Positions 1 through 8,906 of a DNA stretch of 64,000 nucleotides are shown here, piece after piece; the first letter of the stretch is position 1; each line of letters opens with the position of its first letter. This DNA comes from Methanosarcina sp. UBA293. Lineage in GTDB: Archaea > Halobacteriota > Methanosarcinia > Methanosarcinales > Methanosarcinaceae. The notes beneath the pieces are model-generated. The model saw only the letters and a list, made by a program, of their open reading frames with translations. It was not told the origin of the DNA and searched no databases. The position numbers were made by a program, and so were the translations under genes. The stretch spans positions 4,606-68,605 of the forward strand of contig DALS01000010.1 in assembly GCA_002499445.1 (NCBI GenBank), written 5' to 3'.

Positions 1-387
1 GCCTTTTCCTCCAAGAATTCGGATCCCCTCAGCTTCCCGGGCTTCGCCCACAAATTCAAGCCCCCTGGTAATATCGGACTCATGGTCGTTCTGAATCTTT
101 TTCACAACTGCATACCCCTTCGAGGCTTTACTTACCTCAAGCTGAGCTCTAAGTCCCACAGGAGTTGGGACGGACACGCTGCCAACCGTTTTCTTGAGAG
201 AGAGAACTGCGGCTTTTGCAGCAGCGCTTGCTGTGGTTCCCGTAGTGTATCCTCGTTTGAGGATAGATCCATCACTCAGAACCACACTCATTCCGGATGC
301 TACTTTTGTTTCTAGTTCTTTTCTGGGCAGTCCGGTCCGGATAATCCATTCTTCAGGAATCTTGAAATTGTTAACAGGATCTATCAT
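1..387 (-). CDS. cbiD: Cobalt-precorrin-5B C1-methyltransferase CbiD, N-terminal part (cut by window edge)
   Basis: Reading the minus strand from an ATG at 387 gives 129 codons open to the window edge. The start reads MIDPVNNFKIPEEWIIRTG, followed by the CbiD hallmark RGYTTGTTASAAAKAA around residues 47-62. CbiD methylates C-1 of cobalt-precorrin-5B in the anaerobic (early cobalt insertion) route to cobamides, which a methanogen needs for methyl-transfer enzymes. The remaining two thirds of the protein lie outside the window. No Shine-Dalgarno-like sequence is obvious before the ATG, so the exact start is less certain than the identity. Confidence 0.9.
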   Translation of the reverse strand, partial: MIDPVNNFKIPEEWIIRTGLPRKELETKVASGMSVVLSDGSILKRGYTTGTTASAAAKAAVLSLKKTVGSVSVPTPVGLRAQLEVSKASKGYAVVKKIQNDHESDITRGLEFVGEAREAEGIRILGGKG

Positions 388-629
388 GGAAGAATATTCG
401 GAGGTTTTTTATTATAAATGTATTGACGTGAAAATCAGAATGAGCCCAATTAATATCTTGGATAAGTCCTGCCCAGTTTTTCGACTCTCCCATATATTAA
501 ATTGAAGTTTACTGGAAAGTAAAACCATTAAAGCTTATCGGAAATCCAGACTAATTAGTTTAAATAAAAACAGACTCAATTAAAAAAACTATAAAATCAT
601 AGAAGAACAGAGAAAGATGTAGAAATAAG

Positions 630-786
630 GGCATCATTCCAGGAATGGGGTTTTGTCTTTCGGAAATGGGGTTTTGTCTTTCGGAAATGGGGTTTTATCC
701 TGGATTGTGAACGATTGGGGTATCGTTCCTTTTTTTAGGGTTTTTGGGGGGTTGGTGTGTGAAAAATAGCTTTATGGAATGATGCC
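630..786. repeat. 157-bp element bounded by perfect 12-bp inverted repeats
   Basis: GGCATCATTCCA at 630-641 is matched by its exact reverse complement at 775-786. The enclosed DNA is G-rich on the + strand and contains a 21-bp tandem repeat at 640-698. No coding frame is convincing inside. It could be a miniature inverted-repeat element or one long-stemmed RNA. A target-site duplication is not evident. Confidence 0.5.
640..698. repeat. 21-bp tandem repeat, about 2.8 copies
   Basis: The units begin at 640, 661 and 682. Each contains GGAAATGGGGTTTTGTCTTT or a one-base variant. The repeat lies inside the element bounded by 12-bp inverted repeats. Confidence 0.8.
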
Positions 787-794
787 TTTTCCAG

Positions 795-815
795 ATGCCA
801 GTACTTGTCTGGCAT
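795..815. other. Perfect 7-bp hairpin
   Basis: ATGCCAG (795-801) and CTGGCAT (809-815) are perfect inverted repeats around a 7-nt loop. The hairpin lies just outside the 157-bp element in the spacer between cbiD and mutL. It could be a transcript-end structure or a protein site; the sequence does not decide. Confidence 0.4.
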
Positions 816-909
816 TCACTACTACATCTTAAGTGATATATAAATATATAGGAAACAAAGGACCTTTTTCATTACAGAAATATATCAATTGACTACGGAA
901 AAGTCGCCT

Positions 910-1069
910 ACATACCTCCATTAATTACTACATACCTCCATCAATCATTGTATACTTCCATTAATCATTACATATCTCCATTAATCTTTATATATCCCCA
1001 TTAATCACTACATACCTATATTAATCATTATATATCTCCATTAATCTCTACATACCTCCATTAATCCCT
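910..1069. repeat. 20-bp tandem repeat, eight copies
   Basis: Eight consecutive 20-bp units start at 910, 930, 950, 970, 990, 1010, 1030 and 1050. The consensus is ACATACCTCCATTAATCATT with one to four differences per copy. The period is exact through the block and there are no unique spacers, so it is a minisatellite-like array and not a CRISPR. It sits about 190 bp beyond the mutL stop codon. Confidence 0.9.
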
Positions 1070-1256
1070 ATATTTTCAATCTAAATATCCTATTTCTGAC
1101 CGGGCTGAAATAAGTTCCTTTTTGGAGTATGTGTCTATTCTATCTGAAGTAATCAGAAGGGAAAGGTAGCTCTTATCTCTAATTTTGAAAAGACGGGAGA
1201 CGCTAAATTTTTTAATATTGGGGACTGGACTAATTTTTCCAGGCTGCAATCCTTTC

Positions 1257-3371
1257 TCATTGGATCCTTGCAAACATACGGTCCAGTTCTCCTTTCGTAA
1301 ATGTGATTACAGTAGGCCTCCCGTGAGGGCAGGAGTAAGGATTTTCAGCCGTTTTAAGCTGCTCTATTAGCTCTTCCATTTGCCTGGGACTGCAGGCTGC
1401 TCCCCCTTTGATCGCGGCTCTGCATGCAAGGGTTTTGCAGACCTCTTCCGAAATACCTGTGTCTTTTTTAATTTTTCCTGAAGCTAAAAGGTCAGAAACT
1501 ATATCATGGATAATATCAGGATCTTCAAGCCGGCCAAAGACCTCAGGCACGAAAGTGACAACATATGTATTTTCCCCAAACTCCGAAATCCCGAAGCCAC
1601 AGTCTTCCAGATAAGGGATGTATTCTTCCATAAGCACTTTCTCTTTAGGGATAAGGTCTATGGTTACAGGAGTGATAAGTTCCTGAACCCTGAACTTCTT
1701 AGTTCTCAAAACCTGCTCGTAAAGAATCCTCTCGTGCGCAGCATGCTGGTCGATAAGCACAAGGTCTTCTCCCTTTTCGGCAAGGATATATAACTTAGAG
1801 ACCTGTCCTATAACCCGCAGGTCTTCAAGAGGATCAGTATTTGGTCTTTGTTCAGGGTTTTGCCTTTTTTTATCACTTATTCTCTCCTTCTCCCTCTCTC
1901 TCAAAACTGTTTTTTCACTTTCATTTCCTTGAAGACCTGTTTTTCTCTTTCCGTTTTCTCCTTTTTCCTTCCCTTTTTTCTCTTTTCCCTGCTCGTTTCT
2001 ACTATCCAGTTTTTTATCGCCTGAGACTTCCTGCCCGCCTCTCTCGGCGGTAAAGTCCAGAAGGCGCTCGGATTTTTTTAGCCTCCTTTCGGTATCTTTT
2101 ATCGGATAAGTATAGGCTTCGGCCTTTTCTCTCACAACCCTATAGCTTTCAGGAATGCCGAATTTCTCAAAAACTTCATTTTCCTTTCCAGTCTTCTTCT
2201 TTCCAGTCAGCTTTCTTCCAAAAGTTTCCGCAGATTCTGATTCCTGCAGTCTACCTGAAGAGTCTGAAACCTCGAAGGTTTTCTGAAAAGTATTGTCCCT
2301 TTTTTCCCGGATCTCAGGGACGAGGTCATTTTCGGAGAGTACTTTCTCAATAGCATATGTGACCGCATCCCCAAGCTCCTTTTCCCGGCTAAAACGCACC
2401 TCGGCTTTGCGGGGATGTACATTCACGTCCACTTCCCTGAAATCAACAACAATGGAAAGTACTGCCACAGGATAGCGTCCTTTTGGAATTTTAGTATAAT
2501 ATCCTTCACGAATAGCTTTATTAATGGCTCTTGAGACTACTGGACGCGTGTTTACGAAAAGGAAAATTTGGTCGCTCTCTCTTCGCGTGGTTTCAGGCTT
2601 TGAGATGTATCCCCGGATTTCAAAGTCATCAGTCCTATGTTTCAAGGGAAGCATTGAACGAGCCGTATCCGGCCCCAGAAGATTTACAATACTTTTGAAA
2701 GACTCGTTTGATCCCGCATTTCTGAGGATTGTTTTTCCTTCACTTAACAGAGTAAAGGAAATTTCCGGATTTGCCAGGGCAAGTTGCATTACTGTATCGG
2801 TAATATGGGCAAGCTCGGTACGGTCGCTTTTGAGGTACTTCTGCCTTGCCGGAATATTATAAAAAAGGTCTTTTACGTGCACAGATGTACCCGGAGCTGT
2901 GCCTGCATCTGAAGTTTCAAGAACTTTTCCCCCATGAATCACTATCCTGGTACCTGTAATTTCCTCAGGGCGACGGGTAAGAATCTCCACCTTTGCAACT
3001 GCCGTGATAGACGAAAGCGCTTCTCCCCTGAACCCCATGGTAGAAATAGTATTGAGGTCTTCAATCTGCCTGAGCTTGCTCGTTGCATGCTTTTTATATG
3101 CAAGCAGAGCATCCTCTCTGCTCATTCCGCAGCCGTTATCCCGGATAAGAATGGAGTGTTTTCCGCCTTTTTCAACTTCAATGCGGATATCCGTAGCTCC
3201 GGCATCGATTGAATTGTCTATTAGCTCCTTTACCACGGACGCAGGACGCTCTATTACCTCTCCTGCTGCGATTTTGTTTATTGTATCCTTATCAAGAATC
3301 TGGATTTTACTTCCATGAGTTTTTTCTTTTCCTTCTGGATTTTCTTTCCCTTCACTATGTTCTTCCATCAT
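1257..3371 (-). CDS. mutL: DNA mismatch repair protein MutL
   Basis: This 704-residue MutL is a GHKL ATPase that couples mismatch recognition by MutS to strand removal. Its N-terminal ATPase domain shows IAAGEVIERPASVVKELIDN and the DNGCGM motif. A hydrophilic Lys/Glu-rich linker covers roughly residues 380-510. The C-terminal domain carries DQHAAHERILYE, the DQHA(X)2E(X)4E metal-binding motif of MutL proteins with endonuclease activity, plus ACRAAIKGG and CPHGRP. A nicking MutL is therefore predicted, consistent with no mutH being visible here. It lies 53 bp downstream of mutS on the same strand, probably in one operon. The pair is bacterial in type, which fits known lateral acquisition in Methanosarcina. 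Two start codons are adjacent (MMEEHSEG); either could be used. Confidence 0.96.
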   Translation of the reverse strand: MMEEHSEGKENPEGKEKTHGSKIQILDKDTINKIAAGEVIERPASVVKELIDNSIDAGATDIRIEVEKGGKHSILIRDNGCGMSREDALLAYKKHATSKLRQIEDLNTISTMGFRGEALSSITAVAKVEILTRRPEEITGTRIVIHGGKVLETSDAGTAPGTSVHVKDLFYNIPARQKYLKSDRTELAHITDTVMQLALANPEISFTLLSEGKTILRNAGSNESFKSIVNLLGPDTARSMLPLKHRTDDFEIRGYISKPETTRRESDQIFLFVNTRPVVSRAINKAIREGYYTKIPKGRYPVAVLSIVVDFREVDVNVHPRKAEVRFSREKELGDAVTYAIEKVLSENDLVPEIREKRDNTFQKTFEVSDSSGRLQESESAETFGRKLTGKKKTGKENEVFEKFGIPESYRVVREKAEAYTYPIKDTERRLKKSERLLDFTAERGGQEVSGDKKLDSRNEQGKEKKGKEKGENGKRKTGLQGNESEKTVLREREKERISDKKRQNPEQRPNTDPLEDLRVIGQVSKLYILAEKGEDLVLIDQHAAHERILYEQVLRTKKFRVQELITPVTIDLIPKEKVLMEEYIPYLEDCGFGISEFGENTYVVTFVPEVFGRLEDPDIIHDIVSDLLASGKIKKDTGISEEVCKTLACRAAIKGGAACSPRQMEELIEQLKTAENPYSCPHGRPTVITFTKGELDRMFARIQ

Positions 3372-3424
3372 TCCTTTACTCCGTCAAGACGAGAAAAATT
3401 TCATTGGACAACTTTTAGCGACCT

Positions 3425-6127
3425 TCAATCGAGCAGCCTTTTTAGCTCATGTAGCTTATTAAGGGCTTCTATTGGTGTCATTTCTTCCACATTCAATTTT
3501 CTAAGAGAGGTCTCTACAGGACTGGTTCTGTTTGCCTCTCTCGAATTTCCGCCGCTGTTTTCAGGGTCAAAAAGCATCATCTGGGTATAACGTGCCGTGG
3601 CTTTGCTTTTTTTCTTTTTCCCGTTCTTGCCATCTTCAGCCTCTTCGAGCACGTTTTCTCTTTCGAGTTCCTTAAGAATCTCATTTGCCCTTTCGATTAC
3701 CTTTTCCGGGACGCCTGCAAGTCTTGCAACCTGGATTCCGTAACTCCTGTCTGTTGCGCCTGGTACGATTTTTCGCAGGAAGACTAGCTCATGACCTTCT
3801 TCTTTTACTGCAATGTGATAATTTTTAACTCTTTTTAATCTCTCTTCAAGGACTGTAAGCTGATGATAATGAGTTGCAAATAGTGCCCTTATTCCTATTC
3901 TTCCCTTATCATGCAGGAATTCCACAACAGCTTTTGCAATGCTGTACCCATCATAGGTACTTGTTCCCCTACCTATTTCATCAAGAAGTACAAGGCTTCT
4001 AGGGCTTGCATTGTTCAAAATGTTTGCAAGCTCAACCATTTCTACCATAAAAGTACTCTGCCCACTTGCAAGGTCGTCAAAAGCCCCTATTCTTGTAAAG
4101 ACCTGGTCAATAATCCCTATTGAGGCATAGGATGCAGGGACAAAAGAGCCTGCCTGAGCCATAATCGCTATAAGGGCAGTCTGACGCATATAAGTGGACT
4201 TTCCTGCCATGTTCGGACCTGTTACCAGCAAAAACTGGTTTTCCTTGCAGTCCATTTCGGTATCATTGGGCACAAAGCCATCAGGTACGGTGTTTTCAAC
4301 TACAGGATGTCTTCCGTCCCGTATAAGGATCTTGCAGTCATCCGTAAGCTGGGGCCTAGTATAATTATTATTTTCTGCAACTTCAGCTAGAGCTGCAAGG
4401 ACATCAAGTGAGCCTGTTCTTTCGGCGGTTTCCTGGAGTTCTCTTGAATGACCCGAAAGCATCTGCACAATTTCTGTAAAGATTTCATATTCAAGAGCTA
4501 TAGCCTTGTCATTAGCTGTCAGGATAAGGCTCTCTTTTTCCTTGAGTTCAGGGGTATAAAACCGCTCGGCATTTGCCATGGTCTGTTTTCTAATATAATC
4601 ATCAGGTACCTGGTCGCTGTTGGCGTTTGTTACTTCTATATAATACCCAAAAACCTTATTATATCCCACTTTCAGGGACTTTATTCCGCTTCTCTCTCTT
4701 TCTTTCTGCTGAAAAGCTGCAATCCATTTCTTACTGTTGCTGGCGATGCTCCGCAGTTCATCAAGCTCTGCATTATATCCAGACTTTATCATGCCTCCTT
4801 CCCGGACCGAGATAGGTGGCTCGTCAACTATTGCTCTGTCTATGGTTTCAGCCAAATTTTCGAGGTCAGAAAATGATGCAAGCCCTACTGCAATTTCTTT
4901 TAATAGTTCGGATTCAGCCTCTTCCATTAGGGAATCTCGGATAGGAGACAAGACTTCTAGGGATTTTTTCAGGGCTACAAGGTCTCTTGCATTTGAATTT
5001 CCGTACACTATCCTGCCTACAAGGCGTTCTATATCCCTGACTTCTGAAAGCCAGTTCCTGAGGTCATAACGGAGTAAAGGCTCTGCTGCCAGCTCTTCCA
5101 CAGCATCGAGCCGAAGGTTGATTTTTTCTACGGAAAGCAGAGGTTTTAAAAGCCACTTTTTCAGGATACGGCTCCCCATTGGCGTTTTTGTGTAGTTCAG
5201 GATACGGTAAAGGGAATTCTCATCCCCTTCATCCCGCACGTTTTTTATGATCTCGAGATTCCGCAGAGTTATGGAATCAAGGATCATGAATTCAGAATCC
5301 GAGTAGGTCCTCAGGGTATTGATATGGGTAAGCTCCCGCATCTGTGTTGTCTGTGCGTATTCCAGGGCAGCCCAGGCTGAATATACGGCAAGATCCAGGT
5401 TCTCACAGCCCATGCCTTCAAGAGTTGCAACCCTGAAATGAGCTTTCAGCCTTTCTCTGGCTTCCTTGGTTCCTGAAACCTCTGGAGCAAACTCCTGAAC
5501 AATTGTCTGGGTTCTTAGCTGGTTTGCAAGGGCTGAGTTTCCATACAGGGTTGGAGGTAGTATGCATTCTGAAGGGCGCATGCGGGCAAGCTCGCTGAGA
5601 AGTTTTTCAAAATTTTCCGAGTCTCGAAACTGCGTTGTAAGAAATTCTCCTGTAGAAATATCCAGAAAGGAAACTCCGATTTTTATTTCCTTTTCCGTGT
5701 TCTTTCCAGACTTTCCAAACTCCCGCCCTGCAACTGCCATAAGGTAGTTATTTGAGGCATCCGAAAACATGGAAGAATCGATTGCCGTTCCAGGCGTGAC
5801 AACCCTGACAACCCCTCGCTTTACAACTCCTTTTGCCTGTTTTGGGTCTTCGAGTTGTTCGCAAATTGCCACTTTATACCCTTTATTTATGAGCCTTGGC
5901 AGATACGTGTCAATTGCATGGTAAGGTATTCCTGCAAGCGGCATTCTCTCTCCTGATTTGTCCTTCCCTCGGGCTGTAAGCGTAATCTCGAGTTCTCTTG
6001 CTATGGTTTTAGCATCATCTCCGAAAGATTCGTAGAAATCTCCCATGCGGAAGAAAATAAGGGCGTCAGGATGTGCCTGCTTGACTTCGTAATACTGGCG
6101 CATTGCAGGGGTCAACATTTTAGTCAT
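3425..6127 (-). CDS. mutS: DNA mismatch repair protein MutS
   Basis: This 900-residue MutS1-type protein binds mismatched and small looped DNA. The mismatch-contacting Phe-x-Glu appears in FFRMGDFYESF near the N terminus. The ABC ATPase domain shows Walker A GPNMAGKST, and LVLLDEIGRGTSTYDG supplies Walker B, followed by FATHYH. The C terminus carries the usual MutS tail after a Lys-rich linker. It is slightly longer than typical bacterial MutS (about 850-880 residues). It is the first gene of a mutS-mutL pair. The start reads MTKMLTPAMRQYY; translation could begin at Met1 or Met4. Confidence 0.97.
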   Translation of the reverse strand: MTKMLTPAMRQYYEVKQAHPDALIFFRMGDFYESFGDDAKTIARELEITLTARGKDKSGERMPLAGIPYHAIDTYLPRLINKGYKVAICEQLEDPKQAKGVVKRGVVRVVTPGTAIDSSMFSDASNNYLMAVAGREFGKSGKNTEKEIKIGVSFLDISTGEFLTTQFRDSENFEKLLSELARMRPSECILPPTLYGNSALANQLRTQTIVQEFAPEVSGTKEARERLKAHFRVATLEGMGCENLDLAVYSAWAALEYAQTTQMRELTHINTLRTYSDSEFMILDSITLRNLEIIKNVRDEGDENSLYRILNYTKTPMGSRILKKWLLKPLLSVEKINLRLDAVEELAAEPLLRYDLRNWLSEVRDIERLVGRIVYGNSNARDLVALKKSLEVLSPIRDSLMEEAESELLKEIAVGLASFSDLENLAETIDRAIVDEPPISVREGGMIKSGYNAELDELRSIASNSKKWIAAFQQKERERSGIKSLKVGYNKVFGYYIEVTNANSDQVPDDYIRKQTMANAERFYTPELKEKESLILTANDKAIALEYEIFTEIVQMLSGHSRELQETAERTGSLDVLAALAEVAENNNYTRPQLTDDCKILIRDGRHPVVENTVPDGFVPNDTEMDCKENQFLLVTGPNMAGKSTYMRQTALIAIMAQAGSFVPASYASIGIIDQVFTRIGAFDDLASGQSTFMVEMVELANILNNASPRSLVLLDEIGRGTSTYDGYSIAKAVVEFLHDKGRIGIRALFATHYHQLTVLEERLKRVKNYHIAVKEEGHELVFLRKIVPGATDRSYGIQVARLAGVPEKVIERANEILKELERENVLEEAEDGKNGKKKKSKATARYTQMMLFDPENSGGNSREANRTSPVETSLRKLNVEEMTPIEALNKLHELKRLLD

Positions 6128-6297
6128 TTTTACTCACTGTAAGCCTTTAATCATTCTGTGTAAAATTGGGAATTTATATGGAATTCTGGATTCTCATTAT
6201 TCCTCAGGTCGGTCAATATTCTTTCAAGATTCCTTGGTCCCGATTATCATCCTTGGATACTGTCTAGTGGATGCTATATCTTTATTAAAATCATCCT

Positions 6298-6312
6298 TCT
6301 TATATATATTTA
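6298..6312 (+). promoter_or_regulatory. TATA-box-like promoter of the small zinc-ribbon gene
   Basis: The A/T run CTTATATATATTTAA matches an archaeal TATA box. Transcription would be expected about 25 bp downstream, near 6330. That leaves only a short leader carrying GGAGG at 6341-6345. This placement argues that translation starts just after 6346. Confidence 0.5.
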
Positions 6313-6352
6313 ACAATTCGATATTGCAAGCCATTTTGCGGGAGGAATTGCT

Positions 6353-6544
6353 CTGGATCGGGAAAAACTCATTGAGGTTTGCCCTGTCTGCGGAAACGCG
6401 GATTTATATTATGAAGTTGGCGGGTATGCAGGTGCTGTTTATCACTGCAAGGAATGTGGATACGTAGGAGCTTTTGTTATTGAAGCTAACGAAGAAATGA
6501 TCGAAAAAATCCGGGAGAAATATAGGCGTGAAAAATATAAATAA
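6353..6544 (+). CDS. Small one-zinc-ribbon protein with a non-standard start codon
   Basis: The frame encodes about 63 residues: a CPVCG knuckle, then HCKECGY, then a charged helical tail ending REKYK. This is a rubredoxin-like or zinc-ribbon fold that could bind one Zn or Fe. The frame is open from a TAA at 6311-6313 but has no ATG, GTG or TTG before the first Cys pair. GGAGG at 6341-6345 lies 7 nt before a CTG (6353), the best-placed candidate start; ATT at 6347 is the alternative. A TATA-like box at 6298-6312 supports a transcript beginning close by. A different frame across the same DNA (6234-6467) looks non-coding. Function is unknown; partners of such proteins are often redox enzymes or transcription factors. 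A sequencing slip that removed a normal start cannot be excluded. Confidence 0.65.
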   Translation: MDREKLIEVCPVCGNADLYYEVGGYAGAVYHCKECGYVGAFVIEANEEMIEKIREKYRREKYK

Positions 6545-6753
6545 GAGATGAATCGAGGTGAATGAAATCGAATGGAGAGAAATAAACCTACTAAAATATT
6601 TTTACATATAAATTATTAGCATATTAAATATTTTGATGGGTAATCTACCTTCGCTGCAGCGTATTTAAGATAACCCTCTTTAAGGCTAATTTGATAACTG
6701 ATTCATCTTTCCGAACATTATCAAAGAAAGTGTTCGTACAATCATTGAATACT

Positions 6754-6771
6754 CTGCCGCGTTCGCGGCAG
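6754..6771. other. GC-rich perfect hairpin
   Basis: CTGCCGCG and CGCGGCAG pair perfectly around TT; in RNA this would probably be a 7-bp stem with a GUUC tetraloop. No gene overlaps it. It could be part of a small RNA or an end-processing structure. Confidence 0.45.
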
Positions 6772-7061
6772 ATATATTTTCGAGCTCTCTTATTCTTGAT
6801 TGATAGGTGCTATTACCTATGATATTTCCTTTTTCAGAAATACCATAAAATTTGCAATCTTGATTAGGACAAAAAACGTCAATGAATCTTGGTTATGCTC
6901 CTTATTTACCCATTGTAATAATATACAAATCTAATATATAAATCAACTAATATAATATAAGCCCCGATTTTCTGGAAAAAGGGAGATAAGCTAGGGAAAT
7001 TCAGAAAAAAGAAGTAGAAGCTGAGAAAAAAGTAGAAACTGAAGGATCAAAGTAAGAAAGG

Positions 7062-7120
7062 GGAGAAATAAAAAAGGTGAAAATAAAAAAGGTGAAAATA
7101 AAAAAGGTGAAAATAAAAAG
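7062..7120. repeat. 15-bp tandem repeat downstream of groEL
   Basis: The units GGTGAAAATAAAAAA at 7076, 7091 and 7106 are preceded by a degenerate copy from 7062. On the groEL-sense strand this becomes T-rich runs just after the stop codon. Such runs could serve archaeal transcription termination, which favours oligo-T. Confidence 0.7.
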
Positions 7121-7174
7121 GAAGGAATGGAAAAATTAGAAAAATGAAAAATAAAGGAATGGAAAGAAGTGAAA

Positions 7175-8785
7175 TCAAATAATGATTGCAGCTGTCCTTT
7201 CATCCTTTTCTTCATCAAAGTCAGTAACCAGGGCTTCGGTTGTAAGTAGCATTCCTGCAATTGAAGCAGCGTTCTGGAGACCGCTTCTGACTACTTTCGT
7301 AGGATCAATGACCCCTGCTTCGAAAAGGTCTTCAAAAGCGTCTTTCTTTGCGTTATACCCGAAAAGCACGCTGGATTCCGCCCTTATAGCTGCAACGACT
7401 TCAGCGCCTTCGCGACCTGAGTTTTCAGCGATCTGACGTACAGGTTCCTCGATAGCTCTCTGGACTATCCTTACACCTACTTCCCTGTCGCCTTCGAGCT
7501 TCAGGGAACCCAGAGTTTCAACTGCACGGAAAAGACTTATTCCGCCCCCGGTAACCACTCCTTCTTCAACTGCAGCTTTTGTGGCATTGAGAGCATCGTC
7601 AATCCTCATCTTCTTCTCTTTTAATTCGGTTTCGGTTGCAGCTCCCACCTTGATTACTGCGACCCCGCCTCCTAACTTTGCCTGGCGTTTTTTGAGTTCG
7701 GTCTTCCTGTAATCCATGTCTGCAATGTTTACCTGGGCTTCGATAAGCCTGACTCTTTCATCAATCTCTACTTTGTCGCCCCTGCCTTCCACAATAATGG
7801 TTTTATTGTTGTCAACTGTGATTTTCCGAGCACTTCCGAGCATGTAATCATCGAATTCCTCAAGCTTCATGCCTTTATCTTCACTGATTACCTGCCCACC
7901 GGTCAGCACAGCAATATCCTCAAGCATCTCCTTTCTCTCGTTTCCGAATCCAGGAGCCTTGACAGCGCAGACCCTCAGCGCTCCGCGAATAATATTCAGG
8001 ATAAGAGCGGCCTGAGCATCCCCATCAACATCGTCCGCAATGATAAGGAGAGAGCGACCTTCAGAGGCAACTTTTTCAAGAACAGGGACGATCTGTTTCA
8101 TGCTGTTGATTTTCTTGTCTGTAATCAAGACATAAGGATCATCAAATTCGCAGATCATCTTCTCGGTATCGGTAGCCATATAAGGGGAAACAAAACCTCT
8201 GTCGAACTGCATGCCTTCTACAACATCAAGGCTGGTTTCCATTGTTTTGGAGTCCTCAACCGTAATTACCCCGTTGTAGCCCACCCTTTCCATGGCATCG
8301 GCGATCAAATTGCCTATCTCTTCATCATTATTTGCAGAGATCGTAGCCACCTGTATGATTTTTTCCTTGCTTTTTACTTCAACGCTCTTGCTCTTGAGAT
8401 AGCCTACGACCTCTTCTGTTGCAAGCTCAATACCTTTCTTGACCTCTATTGGATTTGCTCCAGCACTGATATTTTTTAAGCCTTCCCGGATCATGCTCTG
8501 AGCAAGGAGAATTGCAGTAGTTGTCCCATCTCCAGTATTATCCTGGGTTTTGGAAGCAACTTCTTTGACAAGTTTAGCCCCCATATTTTCGAATTTGTCG
8601 CGGAGTTCGATTTCCTTTGCAATGGTTACCCCGTCATTTGTGACCACAGGTTTTGTGCTTTTGTCCAGCACAACATAACGTCCTTTCGGCCCGAGAGTAA
8701 TCTTGACGGTATTTGCGACTTTGTCCACCCCGTTCAATAATGCCTTTCTAGCACTTTCATCAAACATTATCTGCTTTGAAGCCAT
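7175..8785 (-). CDS. groEL: Chaperonin GroEL (group I, 60 kDa)
   Basis: This 536-residue bacterial-type (group I) chaperonin is distinct from the archaeal thermosome. It forms a double-ring cage that folds proteins with ATP and the GroES lid. Visible motifs are the nucleotide-binding ITLGPKGRYVVLD and VTNDGVTIAKEIEL, the catalytic GDGTTTAILLAQ, and VVTGGGISLFRA. The protein ends in ERTAAIII and lacks the Gly-Gly-Met tail common in bacterial GroEL. groES lies 121 bp upstream on the same strand, so the two probably form an operon. Methanosarcina species are known to carry GroEL beside their thermosomes. Confidence 0.97.
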   Translation of the reverse strand: MASKQIMFDESARKALLNGVDKVANTVKITLGPKGRYVVLDKSTKPVVTNDGVTIAKEIELRDKFENMGAKLVKEVASKTQDNTGDGTTTAILLAQSMIREGLKNISAGANPIEVKKGIELATEEVVGYLKSKSVEVKSKEKIIQVATISANNDEEIGNLIADAMERVGYNGVITVEDSKTMETSLDVVEGMQFDRGFVSPYMATDTEKMICEFDDPYVLITDKKINSMKQIVPVLEKVASEGRSLLIIADDVDGDAQAALILNIIRGALRVCAVKAPGFGNERKEMLEDIAVLTGGQVISEDKGMKLEEFDDYMLGSARKITVDNNKTIIVEGRGDKVEIDERVRLIEAQVNIADMDYRKTELKKRQAKLGGGVAVIKVGAATETELKEKKMRIDDALNATKAAVEEGVVTGGGISLFRAVETLGSLKLEGDREVGVRIVQRAIEEPVRQIAENSGREGAEVVAAIRAESSVLFGYNAKKDAFEDLFEAGVIDPTKVVRSGLQNAASIAGMLLTTEALVTDFDEEKDERTAAIII

Positions 8786-8906
8786 CCATATTCACCTGGA
8801 TTAAAATCAAATTTTTTCCTGAATAAATCTGAATATACCTTTAAGTTTCATCAAAAGATCGAATACACCTTTACACTATATTCTTCAGAATAGGCCTCAT
8901 TCAACA

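Larger units (their letters stand above)
6545..7174. other. AT-rich spacer between the zinc-ribbon gene and groEL
   Basis: No convincing coding frame was seen. The stretch holds a perfect GC-rich hairpin at 6754-6771 (CTGCCGCG facing CGCGGCAG) that stands out in the AT-rich surroundings, and a 15-bp tandem repeat at 7062-7120 near the groEL stop. It may contain a small RNA or transcript ends. Confidence 0.5.

Noticed and set aside
910..1069. CRISPR array
   Set aside because: The 20-bp units abut directly without unique spacers; the same holds for the 29-bp arrays at 14976 and 18045. No cas genes are in the window.
6234..6467. 77-codon plus frame over the zinc-ribbon gene
   Set aside because: It starts before the likely promoter, and its translation lacks any motif, while the other frame gives two CxxC knuckles and a proper end.
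6991..7260. Minus-strand 89-codon frame at the groEL end
   Set aside because: It is a low-complexity Phe/Ser/Pro translation of the tandem repeats, overlapping groEL.
8650..8675. A TTTTGT-N8-ACATAA match inside groEL
   Set aside because: It has one imperfect half-site, lies in coding sequence and has no promoter; chance is likely.
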